Shown here: piece after piece, positions 55,837-64,000 of the stretch
Position numbering within the stretch: the first letter of the stretch is position 1
Layout: each line of letters opens with the position of its first letter
Assembly: GCF_000974985.2 (NCBI RefSeq)
Contig: NZ_LAVA02000004.1
Location: 116,717-180,716, forward strand
Direction: 5' to 3'
Origin: Streptomyces mangrovisoli
GTDB lineage: Bacteria > Actinomycetota > Actinomycetes > Streptomycetales > Streptomycetaceae
Length of the DNA stretch: 64,000 bases
Position numbers and translations under genes: made by a program
Notes under the pieces: generated by a model
What the model saw: the letters and a program-made list of their open reading frames with translations, nothing else
What the model was told of the DNA's origin: nothing
Database searches by the model: none

Positions 55837-56682
55837 ATGTCCCGCCATGTCGCGATCGTCACCGATTCAACGGCCTACCTGCCGCAGCGGACGATGGAGC
55901 GCCACGGCATCACCGCGGTACCGCTGACCGTCGTCCTCGGCGACGAGGCGCTCGAAGAGGGCACCGAGATCTCCACCCGGGCCCTCGCCCAGGCTTTGCA
56001 GAAGCGCCGCCCCGTCACCACCTCGCGGCCCAGTCCCCAGGTCTTCGCGGAGACCTATCGCAGGGTCGCGGAGGCGGGCGCCGACGGCATCGTCTCCCTG
56101 CACCTGTCCGCCGAACTCTCCGGCACCTACGACGCCGCCGTGCTCGCGGCGCGCGAGGCGCCGGTGCCGGTGCGGGTGGTGGACACCGGCATGATCGCGA
56201 TGGCGCTCGGCTTCTGCGCGCTGGCCGCGGCCGAGACCGCGGAGGCGGGCGGCAGTGTCGACGAAGCGGTCACGGCGGCCGAGAAACGGGCCGCGGGCAC
56301 GTCCGCCTACTTCTACGTCGACACCCTCGACTACCTGCGCCGGGGCGGCCGGATCGGCGCCGCACAGGCCCTGCTCGGCTCCGCGCTCGCCGTGAAGCCG
56401 CTGCTCCAGCTCGACGGCGGACGCATCGAGCCGCTGGAGAAGGTGCGGACGGCGTCGAAGGCCATCGCCCGTCTCGAGGAGATCGCGGCCGGGCGCGCGG
56501 GCGGCGCGGAGGTCGACATCGCCGTGCACCATCTCGCCGCCCCCGACCGCGCGTCGGCGCTCGCCGACCGGCTGCGCGCCCGGGTGCCGGGACTTGCCGA
56601 CCTCCATGTCAGCGAGGTCGGCGCGGTGATCGGCGCGCACACCGGGCCCGGTCTGCTGGGGGTCGTGGTCTCGGCACGGTGA
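55837..56682 (+). CDS. DegV-family fatty-acid-binding protein
   Basis: Protein of 281 residues with the DegV/FakB fold: VAIVTDSTAYLP at the start, TTSRPSPQVF, LSAELSGTYDAAV, and FYVDTLDYLRRGGRIG. FakB-type members bind one fatty acid and present it to a FakA kinase; no kinase gene is in this window, so the role is inferred from the family only. Placed directly before comEA. Confidence 0.93.
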   Translation: MSRHVAIVTDSTAYLPQRTMERHGITAVPLTVVLGDEALEEGTEISTRALAQALQKRRPVTTSRPSPQVFAETYRRVAEAGADGIVSLHLSAELSGTYDAAVLAAREAPVPVRVVDTGMIAMALGFCALAAAETAEAGGSVDEAVTAAEKRAAGTSAYFYVDTLDYLRRGGRIGAAQALLGSALAVKPLLQLDGGRIEPLEKVRTASKAIARLEEIAAGRAGGAEVDIAVHHLAAPDRASALADRLRARVPGLADLHVSEVGAVIGAHTGPGLLGVVVSAR

Positions 56683-56734
56683 CGGGCGGCGGCGGCCCGC
56701 TCGGCCGTCGGCCTCACCCGTATGAGGGTCGGAG

Positions 56735-56743
56735 TTATCCACA
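56735..56743 (+). promoter_or_regulatory. Perfect DnaA box TTATCCACA upstream of comEA
   Basis: Matches the E. coli high-affinity DnaA box exactly; the usual streptomycete form is TTGTCCACA. A single copy in a locally A/T-richer stretch, so it is not an origin but could bind DnaA. Confidence 0.5.
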
Positions 56744-56811
56744 ACGCCGGTGTCCTCCACGGAAATCGACCAAGATCATCGCGATCCGGCGAGATGCCGG
56801 ATGCTCGCCGC

Positions 56812-58065
56812 ATGGCACTTCGATCTGACGCGGATTCGCGTTCTCCTTCACGTTCTTCCTCCCGCTCGCGTGCGGGCTCGCGCTCACGCACCGTGACCGT
56901 GTCGAGCGGGCCGGGCCGCGGCCCGGCTTCGGACGGCCGCGCCCGACACCGGGGCGCCTCCGGCGGGGTCGGCGGGGGCGGGGGTGGTGCGGGCACCGGG
57001 GTAGGTGGGCCCCGTGGACCCGGCAGGCCTGGTGGGCTCGGTGGGTTCGGCGGGGGTCGCGGCCGGCGGCGGCCGCCGGCCGACGAACTGCGACGCCGGG
57101 CCGAACTCCTCTTCTCCGGGCACGGGGAGGGGCGGCGACCGCCACGCCGCGCTGAGCCGGACGCGTCCGGGATCGGCTTGTCGCCGCCGCGCACCGAGGA
57201 ACCGTGTCGGACCGAGGCGGACGATCTCTCCCGGTCCGATGCGGGTGCCCCCTTTCGGACCGCGACGAATGACCTCCGCCGGACCGCGGCCGGGGATCCG
57301 TACGGTGGCGCGGACGCCGGAGTCGTGCCGGTGGGGGGTGCCGGTCGGCGGGAGCGGATGGTGCTCGCGCTGCGGGAGCGGATGCCGGTGTGGTTGCAGA
57401 CGCGGTGCGGGGTCGAGCGCAGCAGCGTGGTCGCGCTCGCGGTGGTGCTCGCCCTCGCCGTGCTCCTCGCCGCGCAGTACTTCTGGACGGGACGCGCCCA
57501 GCCGGTGCGGGCACCCCAAGTGGTGCGCGCGCAGGCGCCGTTCGCGGGGACCGGCGGCGAGGGTCCCGGTGGTGCGGACGGGACCGGTGCACCGGTCGGC
57601 CCCGCCCGGGCCCGGCCCTCGACCTCCGGGGCCGAGGTCGTCGTGGACGTCAGCGGCAAGGTGCGCAGGCCGGGGATCCAGCGCCTGCCGGCCGGGGCGC
57701 GGGTCGTGGACGCGTTGCGTGCGGCGGGCGGAGTGCGGCCGGGGACGAGCACCGACGGCCTCAACCGTGCCCGCTTCGTCGTGGACGGCGAGCAGATCGT
57801 GGTCGGCGGGCCCGCCCCGGCCGCCGCGGCGGCTCCCGTCCCCGGCTCGGGAGCGGCCGGTACGGGCCCCGTCGCCCCGGTCTCCCTCGGCACCGCGACC
57901 GCCGACCAGCTCGACGCGCTGCCCGGGGTGGGACCGGTTCTGGCGCAGCACATCATCGACTACCGCATCCGGCACGGGGGGTTCCGCTCGGTCGACGAAC
58001 TCCGTCAGGTCATCGGCATCGGGGACCGCAGGTTCGCCGATCTGCGCGGCATGGTGCGGCCATGA
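56812..58065 (+). CDS. comEA: ComEA family helix-hairpin-helix protein
   Basis: Protein of about 417 residues. A long Arg/Ser/Gly-rich cytoplasmic N-terminus (about 1-200) is followed by one membrane helix (VVALAVVLALAVLLAAQYFW, about 204-225). Outside it are a SLBB domain (VVVDVSGKVRRPGIQRLP) and tandem HhH motifs (LDALPGVGPVLAQHIIDYR, IGIGDRRFADLR) that bind DNA. In competent bacteria ComEA captures DNA for ComEC; most streptomycetes keep the pair although natural competence is not known. Start uncertain: ATG 56812 is favoured; ATG 56722 would run through the DnaA-box stretch. Confidence 0.85.
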   Translation: MALRSDADSRSPSRSSSRSRAGSRSRTVTVSSGPGRGPASDGRARHRGASGGVGGGGGGAGTGVGGPRGPGRPGGLGGFGGGRGRRRPPADELRRRAELLFSGHGEGRRPPRRAEPDASGIGLSPPRTEEPCRTEADDLSRSDAGAPFRTATNDLRRTAAGDPYGGADAGVVPVGGAGRRERMVLALRERMPVWLQTRCGVERSSVVALAVVLALAVLLAAQYFWTGRAQPVRAPQVVRAQAPFAGTGGEGPGGADGTGAPVGPARARPSTSGAEVVVDVSGKVRRPGIQRLPAGARVVDALRAAGGVRPGTSTDGLNRARFVVDGEQIVVGGPAPAAAAAPVPGSGAAGTGPVAPVSLGTATADQLDALPGVGPVLAQHIIDYRIRHGGFRSVDELRQVIGIGDRRFADLRGMVRP

Positions 58066-60659
58066 GCGAGCAGGGTCCGGGCCGCACCGGACGCGTCGTC
58101 GGCGCGCAGGCGCAGGCACCCCTGCCCGGTCCGGCCGCCCTCCGCACCCCTGCCCGGTCCGCTGTGCACAGCGCCTCCGGGACGCGCCTGGGTGCCGCGC
58201 ACCCCCGGCAGGAGGGGCCCGTGGACCTGCGGCTGGCGGCGCCCGCGCTCGCGGCGTGGGGGACGGCCGCGGTGGCGTTGCACGCCTCGCCGGGCTGGAC
58301 CGCCGGCATCGCGGCCGGCTGTCTGCTCGCGGCCGTACCGCTGCTGGCGAGACGGCGTCGGGAGGCGGCGCGGACGCGGGCCTCGGCCGCCGGGGTGCTG
58401 CTCGCGGTCGCCGCGGCCGCCGCCGCGGCCGGGCTGCACGGGGCGGACCTGCGGCGCGGCCCCGTGCCGGAGCTCGCCGGGCGGTTCGCCACCGTGACCG
58501 CGGACGTCGAGATCCGCGGGGACCCCCGCACGGCCCGGCCCCGGATCAGAGGGGATCACGCGGCACCCCCGGCCGTACTGATCGAGGGCGAGGTGCGGCG
58601 GGTGCGCGCGGAGGACGGGAAGGAGGCCACGACCAGGACACCCGTGCTGCTGATCGTGGACACCGGAGGGAGAGGGGAGTCGAAGGCCGCCGCCCCCGGT
58701 CCGGCGCCGGAGCGGGCCGCTCGCCGGGGCTCCGCGTGGCTCGGACTGCTGCCGACCACCCGGGTGCGGGTGGTGGCCCGGCTGGCGCCCGCCCTGAGCG
58801 GGGAGGGCGGGGTCGCGGCGGTGCTGCGGGTGTGGGGCGAGGAGACACCGCGGGTCGTGGGCGGGCCGTCCATGCCGCAGCGGTGGGCGGGGCGGCTGCG
58901 GGAGGGGCTGCGGACGGCGACCGAGGCTCTGCCCGGGGACGCGCGGGCGCTGCTGCCCGCCCTGGTCGTAGGGGACACCTCGCGGATCGCCCCGGACCTG
59001 GACGAGGCCTTCAGGCACACGGACCTGGCGCACACGCTCGCGGTGTCCGGGAGCAACCTCACCATCCTGCTCGCCCTGCTGATCGGGCCGCCGGGCCTGG
59101 CCCAGCACGTGGAGCGGCGGGGGCTCGCCCCGCGCCTCGGCCTCCCGCTGCGGACCACCGGGCTGCTCGGCGGCGTGCTCACCCTCGGCTTCGTCCTGGT
59201 GTGCCGCCCGGATCCGAGCGTCCTGCGGGCCGCCGCCTGCGGAGCCGTCGTGCTGCTCGCCCTGGCGACCGGGCGCCGCAGATCGCTGATCCCGGCGCTG
59301 GCGGCGGCCGTACTGCTGCTGGTGCTGTGCGACCCGTGGCTGGCGATCAGTTACGGCTTCGTGCTGTCCGTGCTGGCCACCGGCGCGCTGCTGACGCTCG
59401 CGCCGCGGTGGAGCGAGGCCCTGCGCCGGCGCCGGGTGCCCCCGCGGCTCGCGGAGGCGCTGGCCGCCGCGGCCGCCGCGCAGGCCCTGTGCGCGCCGGT
59501 CGTCGTGCTGTTGTCGGCGCGGGTGAGCCTGGTGGCGGTGCCGTGCAATCTGCTCGCCGAGGCCGCCGTCGCGCCCGCCACGGTGCTCGGATTCGCCGCG
59601 CTGGCGGCGGCGCCGGTCGCGATGCCCGTGGCCAAGGTCCTCGCGTGGTGCGCGAGTTGGCCTGCCGCGTGGATCGCGTGGGTCGCCCGGACGGGGGCCG
59701 CGCAGCCCGGCGGGGGAGTGGGCTGGCCGGCCGGGTGGACGGGGGCGCTGCTGCTGGCCGCGGTCACGGTGGTCGTGGTGGCGGTGGGCCGGCGGATGCT
59801 GCGGCATCCGTGGGCGTGCGCGGTCTGCGGGGTCCTGCTCCTGCTGCTGGTCGTGCAGCCGCCCCCGCTCACCCGCCTGATCACCGGCTGGCCGCCGCCG
59901 GGCTGGCGGTACGCGATGTGCGATGTGGGGCAGGGCGACGCGTCGGTGCTGGCGGCGGGGGACGGCACGGGCGTGGTGGTGGACGCGGGGCCGGACCCGG
60001 ACCTGGCCGACCGCTGCCTGCGCGCGCTCGGCATCACGCGGGTCCCGCTGGTCGTGCTGACCCATTTCCACGCCGACCATGTGGCGGGCCTGCCGGGGGT
60101 GCTGCGCGGGCGTTCGGTCGGGGCGATCGAGACGACGGACTTCGAGGAGCCCGCGGACGAGGCCGAGTTCGTACGGCGGGAGGCGGCGCGGCGGCATCTC
60201 CCACTCACCCACGCGGTCGCCGGGGAGCGGGGCACGATCGGCGAGCTGTCGTGGGAGGTGCTGTGGCCACAGCGTCCGGGGCCGGTGCCGGACGGGCCCA
60301 ACGACGCCAGCGTGACGCTGCTCGTGCGGTCGGCGGGGCTGCGGCTGCTGTTGCTGGGCGACCTCGAACCCCCGGCACAGCGGGAACTGCTGGAGTCGCC
60401 GCTGTCCGCCGCGCTCGGCCGGGTGGACGTCCTGAAGGTGGCCCATCACGGGTCGGCGTACCAGGACTTCGCGCTGATACGCCGGGTCGCGCCGCGGCTG
60501 GCGCTCATCTCGGTGGGGGCGGACAACCCGTACGGGCATCCTGCCGTCGGTACGGTCGCCGCGTTGCGGGCCGGTGGGGCGACGGTGCTGCGGACCGACC
60601 GGGACGGGGCGCTGGCCGTCGTGGGCGGGCGCGGAGGGCCGGCGGTCGCGCGAGACTGA
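58062..60659 (+). CDS. comEC: ComEC/Rec2 family DNA-uptake-type membrane protein
   Basis: Protein of 865 residues. The N-terminal ~240 residues hold short membrane helices and an outer beta domain. The competence domain of many membrane helices follows (about 270-600), with HTLAVSGSNLTILLALL as family signature. From about residue 618 comes a metallo-beta-lactamase-like domain (CDVGQGDASVL, THFHADHVAGLPG, KVAHHGSAYQD, GHP) that may degrade the non-transported strand. ATG 58062 overlaps the comEA stop (ATGA), so they are coupled. Confidence 0.94.
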   Translation: MSEQGPGRTGRVVGAQAQAPLPGPAALRTPARSAVHSASGTRLGAAHPRQEGPVDLRLAAPALAAWGTAAVALHASPGWTAGIAAGCLLAAVPLLARRRREAARTRASAAGVLLAVAAAAAAAGLHGADLRRGPVPELAGRFATVTADVEIRGDPRTARPRIRGDHAAPPAVLIEGEVRRVRAEDGKEATTRTPVLLIVDTGGRGESKAAAPGPAPERAARRGSAWLGLLPTTRVRVVARLAPALSGEGGVAAVLRVWGEETPRVVGGPSMPQRWAGRLREGLRTATEALPGDARALLPALVVGDTSRIAPDLDEAFRHTDLAHTLAVSGSNLTILLALLIGPPGLAQHVERRGLAPRLGLPLRTTGLLGGVLTLGFVLVCRPDPSVLRAAACGAVVLLALATGRRRSLIPALAAAVLLLVLCDPWLAISYGFVLSVLATGALLTLAPRWSEALRRRRVPPRLAEALAAAAAAQALCAPVVVLLSARVSLVAVPCNLLAEAAVAPATVLGFAALAAAPVAMPVAKVLAWCASWPAAWIAWVARTGAAQPGGGVGWPAGWTGALLLAAVTVVVVAVGRRMLRHPWACAVCGVLLLLLVVQPPPLTRLITGWPPPGWRYAMCDVGQGDASVLAAGDGTGVVVDAGPDPDLADRCLRALGITRVPLVVLTHFHADHVAGLPGVLRGRSVGAIETTDFEEPADEAEFVRREAARRHLPLTHAVAGERGTIGELSWEVLWPQRPGPVPDGPNDASVTLLVRSAGLRLLLLGDLEPPAQRELLESPLSAALGRVDVLKVAHHGSAYQDFALIRRVAPRLALISVGADNPYGHPAVGTVAALRAGGATVLRTDRDGALAVVGGRGGPAVARD

Positions 60660-60663
60660 GGAC

Positions 60664-61500
60664 ATGAACTCCGCACAGGCAGACGCCTACCTCCGCCGTC
60701 TGGGCGCCGCGCGCCCCGTCCGCCCCACCTCGGAGGCCCTGCGGGAGCTGCATCTGCGGCACCTGCGCAGCGTGCCGTTCGAGAATCTGTCGGTGCATCT
60801 CGGGGAGGAGGTCGTGCTCGACGAGGAGCGGCTGCTGGAGAAGGTGGTGGGCGCGGAGCGCGGCGGGTTCTGCTACGAACTCAACGGTTCCTTCGGGGCG
60901 TTGCTCGTGGCACTCGGCTACGACGTCACGTTGTTGGCGGCGCGGGTGCACGGCGCCGAGGGGCGGCTCGGGATCCCGTACGACCATCTCGCGCTGCGGG
61001 TGCGGACGGTGGACGGGGGCGACTGGCTGGCCGATGTCGGGTTCGGGACGCACAGCCACTTCCCGCTGGCGTTCGGGGAGCGGGGCGAACAGAAGGACCC
61101 CGGCGGGGTGTTCCAGGTGCAGGCGGCGGGACCGGACGCGGCGGGCGCCCGCGGCGGCGCGGCGGGGGACGCGGATCTGGAGGTGCTGCGGGACGGGGAG
61201 CCCGCGTACCGGCTGGAGGTGCGGCCGCGGGTGCTGGGGGACTTCGTGGCCGGGGCCTGGTGGCACAGCACCTCGCCCGCCTCGCACTTCACGCGGTCGC
61301 TCGTCTGCTCGCGGATCACGCCGGACGGCGGGCGGATCACGTTGAGCGGGCGGAACCTGACGCTGACCGGCCCGGACGGGACGCGGGAGGTGCGTGAAGT
61401 GGCGTCGGACGAGGAGGTGTTGGCGCTGTACCGGGAGCGGTTCGGGATCCGGCTGGAGCGGGTGCCGGAGCTGCGCGGCAGCTCGGCGGCGAACGGCTGA
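60664..61500 (+). CDS. nat: Arylamine N-acetyltransferase
   Basis: Protein of 278 residues that transfers acetyl from acetyl-CoA to arylamines. The catalytic triad is visible: Cys in RGGFCYELN, His in YDHLALRV, Asp in WLADVGFG. It starts four bases after the comEC stop and may be read with that operon. ATG 60664 gives the family N-terminus (SAQADAYLRRLG). Confidence 0.94.
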   Translation: MNSAQADAYLRRLGAARPVRPTSEALRELHLRHLRSVPFENLSVHLGEEVVLDEERLLEKVVGAERGGFCYELNGSFGALLVALGYDVTLLAARVHGAEGRLGIPYDHLALRVRTVDGGDWLADVGFGTHSHFPLAFGERGEQKDPGGVFQVQAAGPDAAGARGGAAGDADLEVLRDGEPAYRLEVRPRVLGDFVAGAWWHSTSPASHFTRSLVCSRITPDGGRITLSGRNLTLTGPDGTREVREVASDEEVLALYRERFGIRLERVPELRGSSAANG

Positions 61501-61679
61501 AATCCCATCTCCCGCCCCGATCGGGGAACTCGTGGGCGGTACCGGCAGTTGTGTCCTTCCTGTGAAGGGATACCCCGCTTTGCCTCGAAAGCCGCATCGG
61601 TGATCGAATGGATCTTCGGTAACGGGTTGATGTCGGCGACGGCGTCGACACCCGACGGCTAGGCGCAGAGGTGTGATGG

Positions 61680-62558
61680 ATGATCGGGCGGCTGTGGAGC
61701 AGGCGGAACCGGGCGCAGCGGACGGGCCCCCTCGCGGCGGTGCTGACCCCGCCGTCCGCGGGCGTGCTGAACTGCCGGGTGCTGGACCCGGTCGGCGAGC
61801 CGGTGGCGCATGCGGAGCTGACGGTCGTCGACGAGATGGGCCGCACGGTGGTCGGCGGGGGCACGGACCCGTACGGCACCTTCATGGCGACGTTGCCCGC
61901 CGGGGAGTACCGGCTCGCGGTGTCGGCCGAGGGGTACGCCCCCTACCGGGCGACGGCGCTGGTCACGGAGGACACGCTCGCCTCGCTGGGTGATGTGCAC
62001 CTCCAGGTCGCGCATCCGCCGCAGCTGCCCGCGGCGGGCGACTGGGAGGTGGAGCCCACGCACTCCTCGATCGGCTTCACCGCCCGCCACATCGGGCTGG
62101 CCCGGATCCACGGGCGGTTCAACTCCTTCGCGGGCGCGGTGCGGATCGCCGACCGGATGGAGGACTCGGCGATGCATGTGGTGATCGACGCGGCCTCCAT
62201 CGACACGAACGTGCGGATGCGGGACGACCATCTGCGGTCGGCGGACTTCCTCGACGTCCGGCGCTTTCCGACGCTGGAGTTCTACAGCGACCGCTTCTCG
62301 TTCCGGGGCGGCAACCGGTGGGCGGTGACCGGCGCGCTGTCGCTGCACGGCGTGACGCGGACGGTGACGCTCGACGCGGAGTACCTCGGTCTGGGCAACG
62401 GTATGGAGGGCGAGACGCGGGCGGCCTGCCGGGCCACGACGGAACTGCACCGCGACGACTTCACCGTGAGCTGGCAGACCATGCTCGCGAAGGGGATCGC
62501 GGTGGTGGGCCCGAGCATCCGGATCGGCCTGGACGTCCAGATCGTGCCGGCGGGCTGA
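61680..62558 (+). CDS. YceI-family lipid-binding protein with N-terminal Ig-like domain
   Basis: Protein of 292 residues. Residues about 25-105 form a carboxypeptidase-regulatory/transthyretin-like beta domain (LNCRVLDPVGEPVAHAELTVVD, LPAGEYRLAVSAEGYAPYRAT). Residues about 118-292 are the YceI lipocalin-like barrel (WEVEPTHSSIGFTARH, FNSFAGAVRI, RRFPTLEFYS, VTGALSLHGVTRTVTL), which binds polyisoprenoids. No signal peptide is seen. The 3' end is repeated past the stop codon. The 179 bases before it hold no gene. Confidence 0.9.
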   Translation: MIGRLWSRRNRAQRTGPLAAVLTPPSAGVLNCRVLDPVGEPVAHAELTVVDEMGRTVVGGGTDPYGTFMATLPAGEYRLAVSAEGYAPYRATALVTEDTLASLGDVHLQVAHPPQLPAAGDWEVEPTHSSIGFTARHIGLARIHGRFNSFAGAVRIADRMEDSAMHVVIDAASIDTNVRMRDDHLRSADFLDVRRFPTLEFYSDRFSFRGGNRWAVTGALSLHGVTRTVTLDAEYLGLGNGMEGETRAACRATTELHRDDFTVSWQTMLAKGIAVVGPSIRIGLDVQIVPAG

Positions 62559-62580
62559 CGTCCAGATCGTGCTGACGGGC
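62532..62580 (+). repeat. 25-bp duplication of the YceI gene's 3' end
   Basis: GACGTCCAGATCGTGC.. at 62532-62556 recurs at 62557-62580 immediately after the stop, followed by further GGGCTGACG-type repeats up to about 62632. Confidence 0.85.
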
Positions 62581-62686
62581 CGCCGGGCCGCCGGGCTGAC
62601 GGGCTGACGCGCCGCCGGGCTGACGGGTTGACGGCCGACCCCTGCCCCCGGGTCGGGCCGTGTGAGCGGTGCCGGAAAATGGTCGG

Positions 62687-62932
62687 GTGAGCGATGTGAG
62701 ACATGTGCTGGTGCTGCCCGACCGCGACGCCGCGGAAGAGGCCGCGGAGGCGCTCGGGGAGCGGTTCGGCACCGACGAGGAACCGCGGATCGTCCGCGAC
62801 GCGCTGGCCGGTGAGGACGACGCCGAGGACGCGCAGTGGCTGATCGTGCTGCGGGACGAGAGCGGCCGGCTCGACGCGGAGGCGCTGGACGCCTTCGCGG
62901 GGGAGTGGGACGGCTGGCGCGAGGAGCCCTGA
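62687..62932 (+). CDS. Small acidic protein of unknown function
   Basis: Protein of 81 residues, highly acidic, beginning MSDVRHVLVLPDRDAAEEAAEALGERFG. Short strand-helix-strand character suggests a ferredoxin-like or regulatory fold; no family recognised. GTG 62687 is preceded six bases upstream by GAAAAT (a -10-like hexamer) and has no ribosome binding site. It precedes holA. Confidence 0.7.
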   Translation: MSDVRHVLVLPDRDAAEEAAEALGERFGTDEEPRIVRDALAGEDDAEDAQWLIVLRDESGRLDAEALDAFAGEWDGWREEP

Positions 62933-62998
62933 CCGACCGGCTCCGGCCCCCTCGCGGACCGGCGCCCGGTGTCAGTGCCCCGTGCGATGCTGTACGCG

Positions 62999-63988
62999 AT
63001 GGCCAGGAACACTGCGAACGACGACCTTCTCGCCCCGGTGACGCTCGCCGTGGGCCAGGAGGACCTGCTGCTGGACCGCGCCGTGCGGGAGGTGGTGGCC
63101 GCCGCCCGGGCCGCCGACCCCGACACGGACGTGCGCGACCTCACCTCGGACCAGCTCCAGCCCGGCACGCTGGCGGAGCTGACCAGCCCGTCGCTCTTCG
63201 CGGAGCGCAAGGTCGTGATCGTGCGCAATGCGCAGGACCTGTCCGCGGACACGATCAAGGACGTGAAGGGGTATCTCTCCGCGCCCGCCGAGGAGATCAC
63301 GCTCGTGCTGCTGCACGCGGGCGCGGCCAAGGGCAAGGGGTTGCTGGACGCGGCGCGCAAGGCGGGCGCGCGCGAGGTGGCCTGCCCGAAGATGACCAAG
63401 CCCGCGGACCGTCTCGCCTTCGTGCGGGGCGAGTTCCGCACGGCCGGACGGTCGGCGACGCCCGAGGCGTGCCAGTCGCTCGTCGACGCGATCGGCAGCG
63501 ATCTGCGGGAGCTGGCGTCGGCGGTGTCGCAGCTCTGCGCGGACGTGGAGGGCACGATCGACGAGGCCGTCGTCGGGCGGTACTACACGGGCCGCGCGGA
63601 GGCGTCCAGCTTCACCGTCGCGGACCGCGCGGTGGAGGGCAGGGCGGCCGAGGCGCTGGAGGCGCTGCGCTGGTCCCTGGCGACCGGGGTCGCCCCGGTG
63701 CTGATCACGAGTGCGCTGGCCCAGGGCGTGCGGGCGATCGGCAAGCTGTCGTCGGCGAGGGGCGGCAGGCCCGCGGACCTCGCGCGCGAGCTCGGTATGC
63801 CGCCCTGGAAGATCGACCGGGTGCGCCAGCAGATGCGCGGCTGGACGCCGGACGGCGTGTCCGTGGCCCTGCGCGCGGTGGCGGAGGCCGACGCCGGGGT
63901 CAAGGGCGGCGGCGAGGATCCCGGGTACGCCCTGGAGAAGGCCGTGGTCACCATCGCCCGCGCGGCCCGCTCCCGCGGCCGGACCTGA
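62999..63988 (+). CDS. holA: DNA polymerase III delta subunit
   Basis: Clamp-loader subunit of 329 residues that opens the sliding clamp. Domain I has VTLAVGQEDLLLDRAVREVV and SPSLFAERKVVIVRNAQDL; the helical middle and collar domain follow (FTVADRAVEGRAAEALEALRWSL, ELGMPPWKIDRVRQQMRGW). Length is normal for actinobacterial HolA. ATG 62999 is chosen; no ribosome binding site precedes it, and GATGCT lies seven bases upstream. Only 12 bases follow before the window ends. Confidence 0.95.
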   Translation: MARNTANDDLLAPVTLAVGQEDLLLDRAVREVVAAARAADPDTDVRDLTSDQLQPGTLAELTSPSLFAERKVVIVRNAQDLSADTIKDVKGYLSAPAEEITLVLLHAGAAKGKGLLDAARKAGAREVACPKMTKPADRLAFVRGEFRTAGRSATPEACQSLVDAIGSDLRELASAVSQLCADVEGTIDEAVVGRYYTGRAEASSFTVADRAVEGRAAEALEALRWSLATGVAPVLITSALAQGVRAIGKLSSARGGRPADLARELGMPPWKIDRVRQQMRGWTPDGVSVALRAVAEADAGVKGGGEDPGYALEKAVVTIARAARSRGRT

Positions 63989-64000
63989 CCCCGGCCCCCC

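Noticed and set aside
57005..60667. 1220-codon frame overlapping comEA and comEC in another frame
   Set aside because: Arg/Gly/Pro-rich composition without family motifs; comEA and comEC in their own frames carry all the recognisable domains.

Overview
This window is high-GC chromosomal DNA from a Streptomyces or very close actinomycete. The evidence is strongly G/C-biased third codon positions, frequent GTG starts, and a gene order that is recognisably streptomycete: PBP2 and the RodA-like Sfr protein at the end of an mre cluster, then RNase E/G, rplU, rpmA, obg, proB, proA, nadD, an LCP protein, rsfS, leuS, degV, comEA, comEC and holA. Nearly all genes are on the + strand. The exceptions are an M48 peptidase (39466-40578), an XRE regulator (45290-46213) and a two-gene redox operon (48699-51535).

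Layout. 1-4587: the end of PBP2, its RodA/FtsW partner, and a CYTH-CHAD polyphosphate-type protein. 4741-6726: a B12-binding radical SAM protein whose usual neighbour, the DUF2344/TIGR03936 protein, lies 10.5 kb away at 17242. Between them sits an accessory stretch (about 7050-17160). It holds two WXG100-like proteins, a polymorphic toxin ending in an RNase A-like domain, duplicated small immunity-like genes, an orphan toxin-domain fragment, a CdiI-like gene, a GH15 enzyme, a secreted RTX-like beta-roll protein, a DMT transporter and an odd repeat-rich membrane protein. 18278-24930: a very large RNase E/G, L21, L27 and Obg. 25686-33980: a PhoD phosphatase, then a likely cell-wall glycopolymer set (P-loop sulfotransferase-like protein, bifunctional cytidylyltransferase/SDR, CDP-polyol phosphotransferase, GT2). 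34134-39362: proB, a small conserved gene, proA, and two related membrane proteins. 39466-45021: M48 peptidase, two tiny membrane proteins, nadD, LCP protein, rsfS, phosphatase. 45151-48483: two identical tRNA-Ala(GGC) genes flanking an XRE/MFS pair and two zinc-ribbon genes. 48699-51535: a NuoF-ferredoxin fusion with a haem-b membrane partner. 51797-64000: leuS behind an attenuator-like leader, then DegV, ComEA/ComEC, an N-acetyltransferase, a YceI protein and HolA.

Themes. Several genes carry a TANNNT hexamer exactly six bases before the start codon and have no ribosome binding site. This points to leaderless transcription, including of two tiny leader ORFs (before leuS and before the DMT transporter). 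Cell-wall growth is a shared thread: PBP2/Sfr, the glycopolymer genes, the LCP protein and the paired membrane proteins. The most novel parts are the toxin/immunity module with its orphan fragment, the leuS leader, and the paralogous membrane pair. I saw no CRISPR array, insertion sequence, integrase or rRNA gene.
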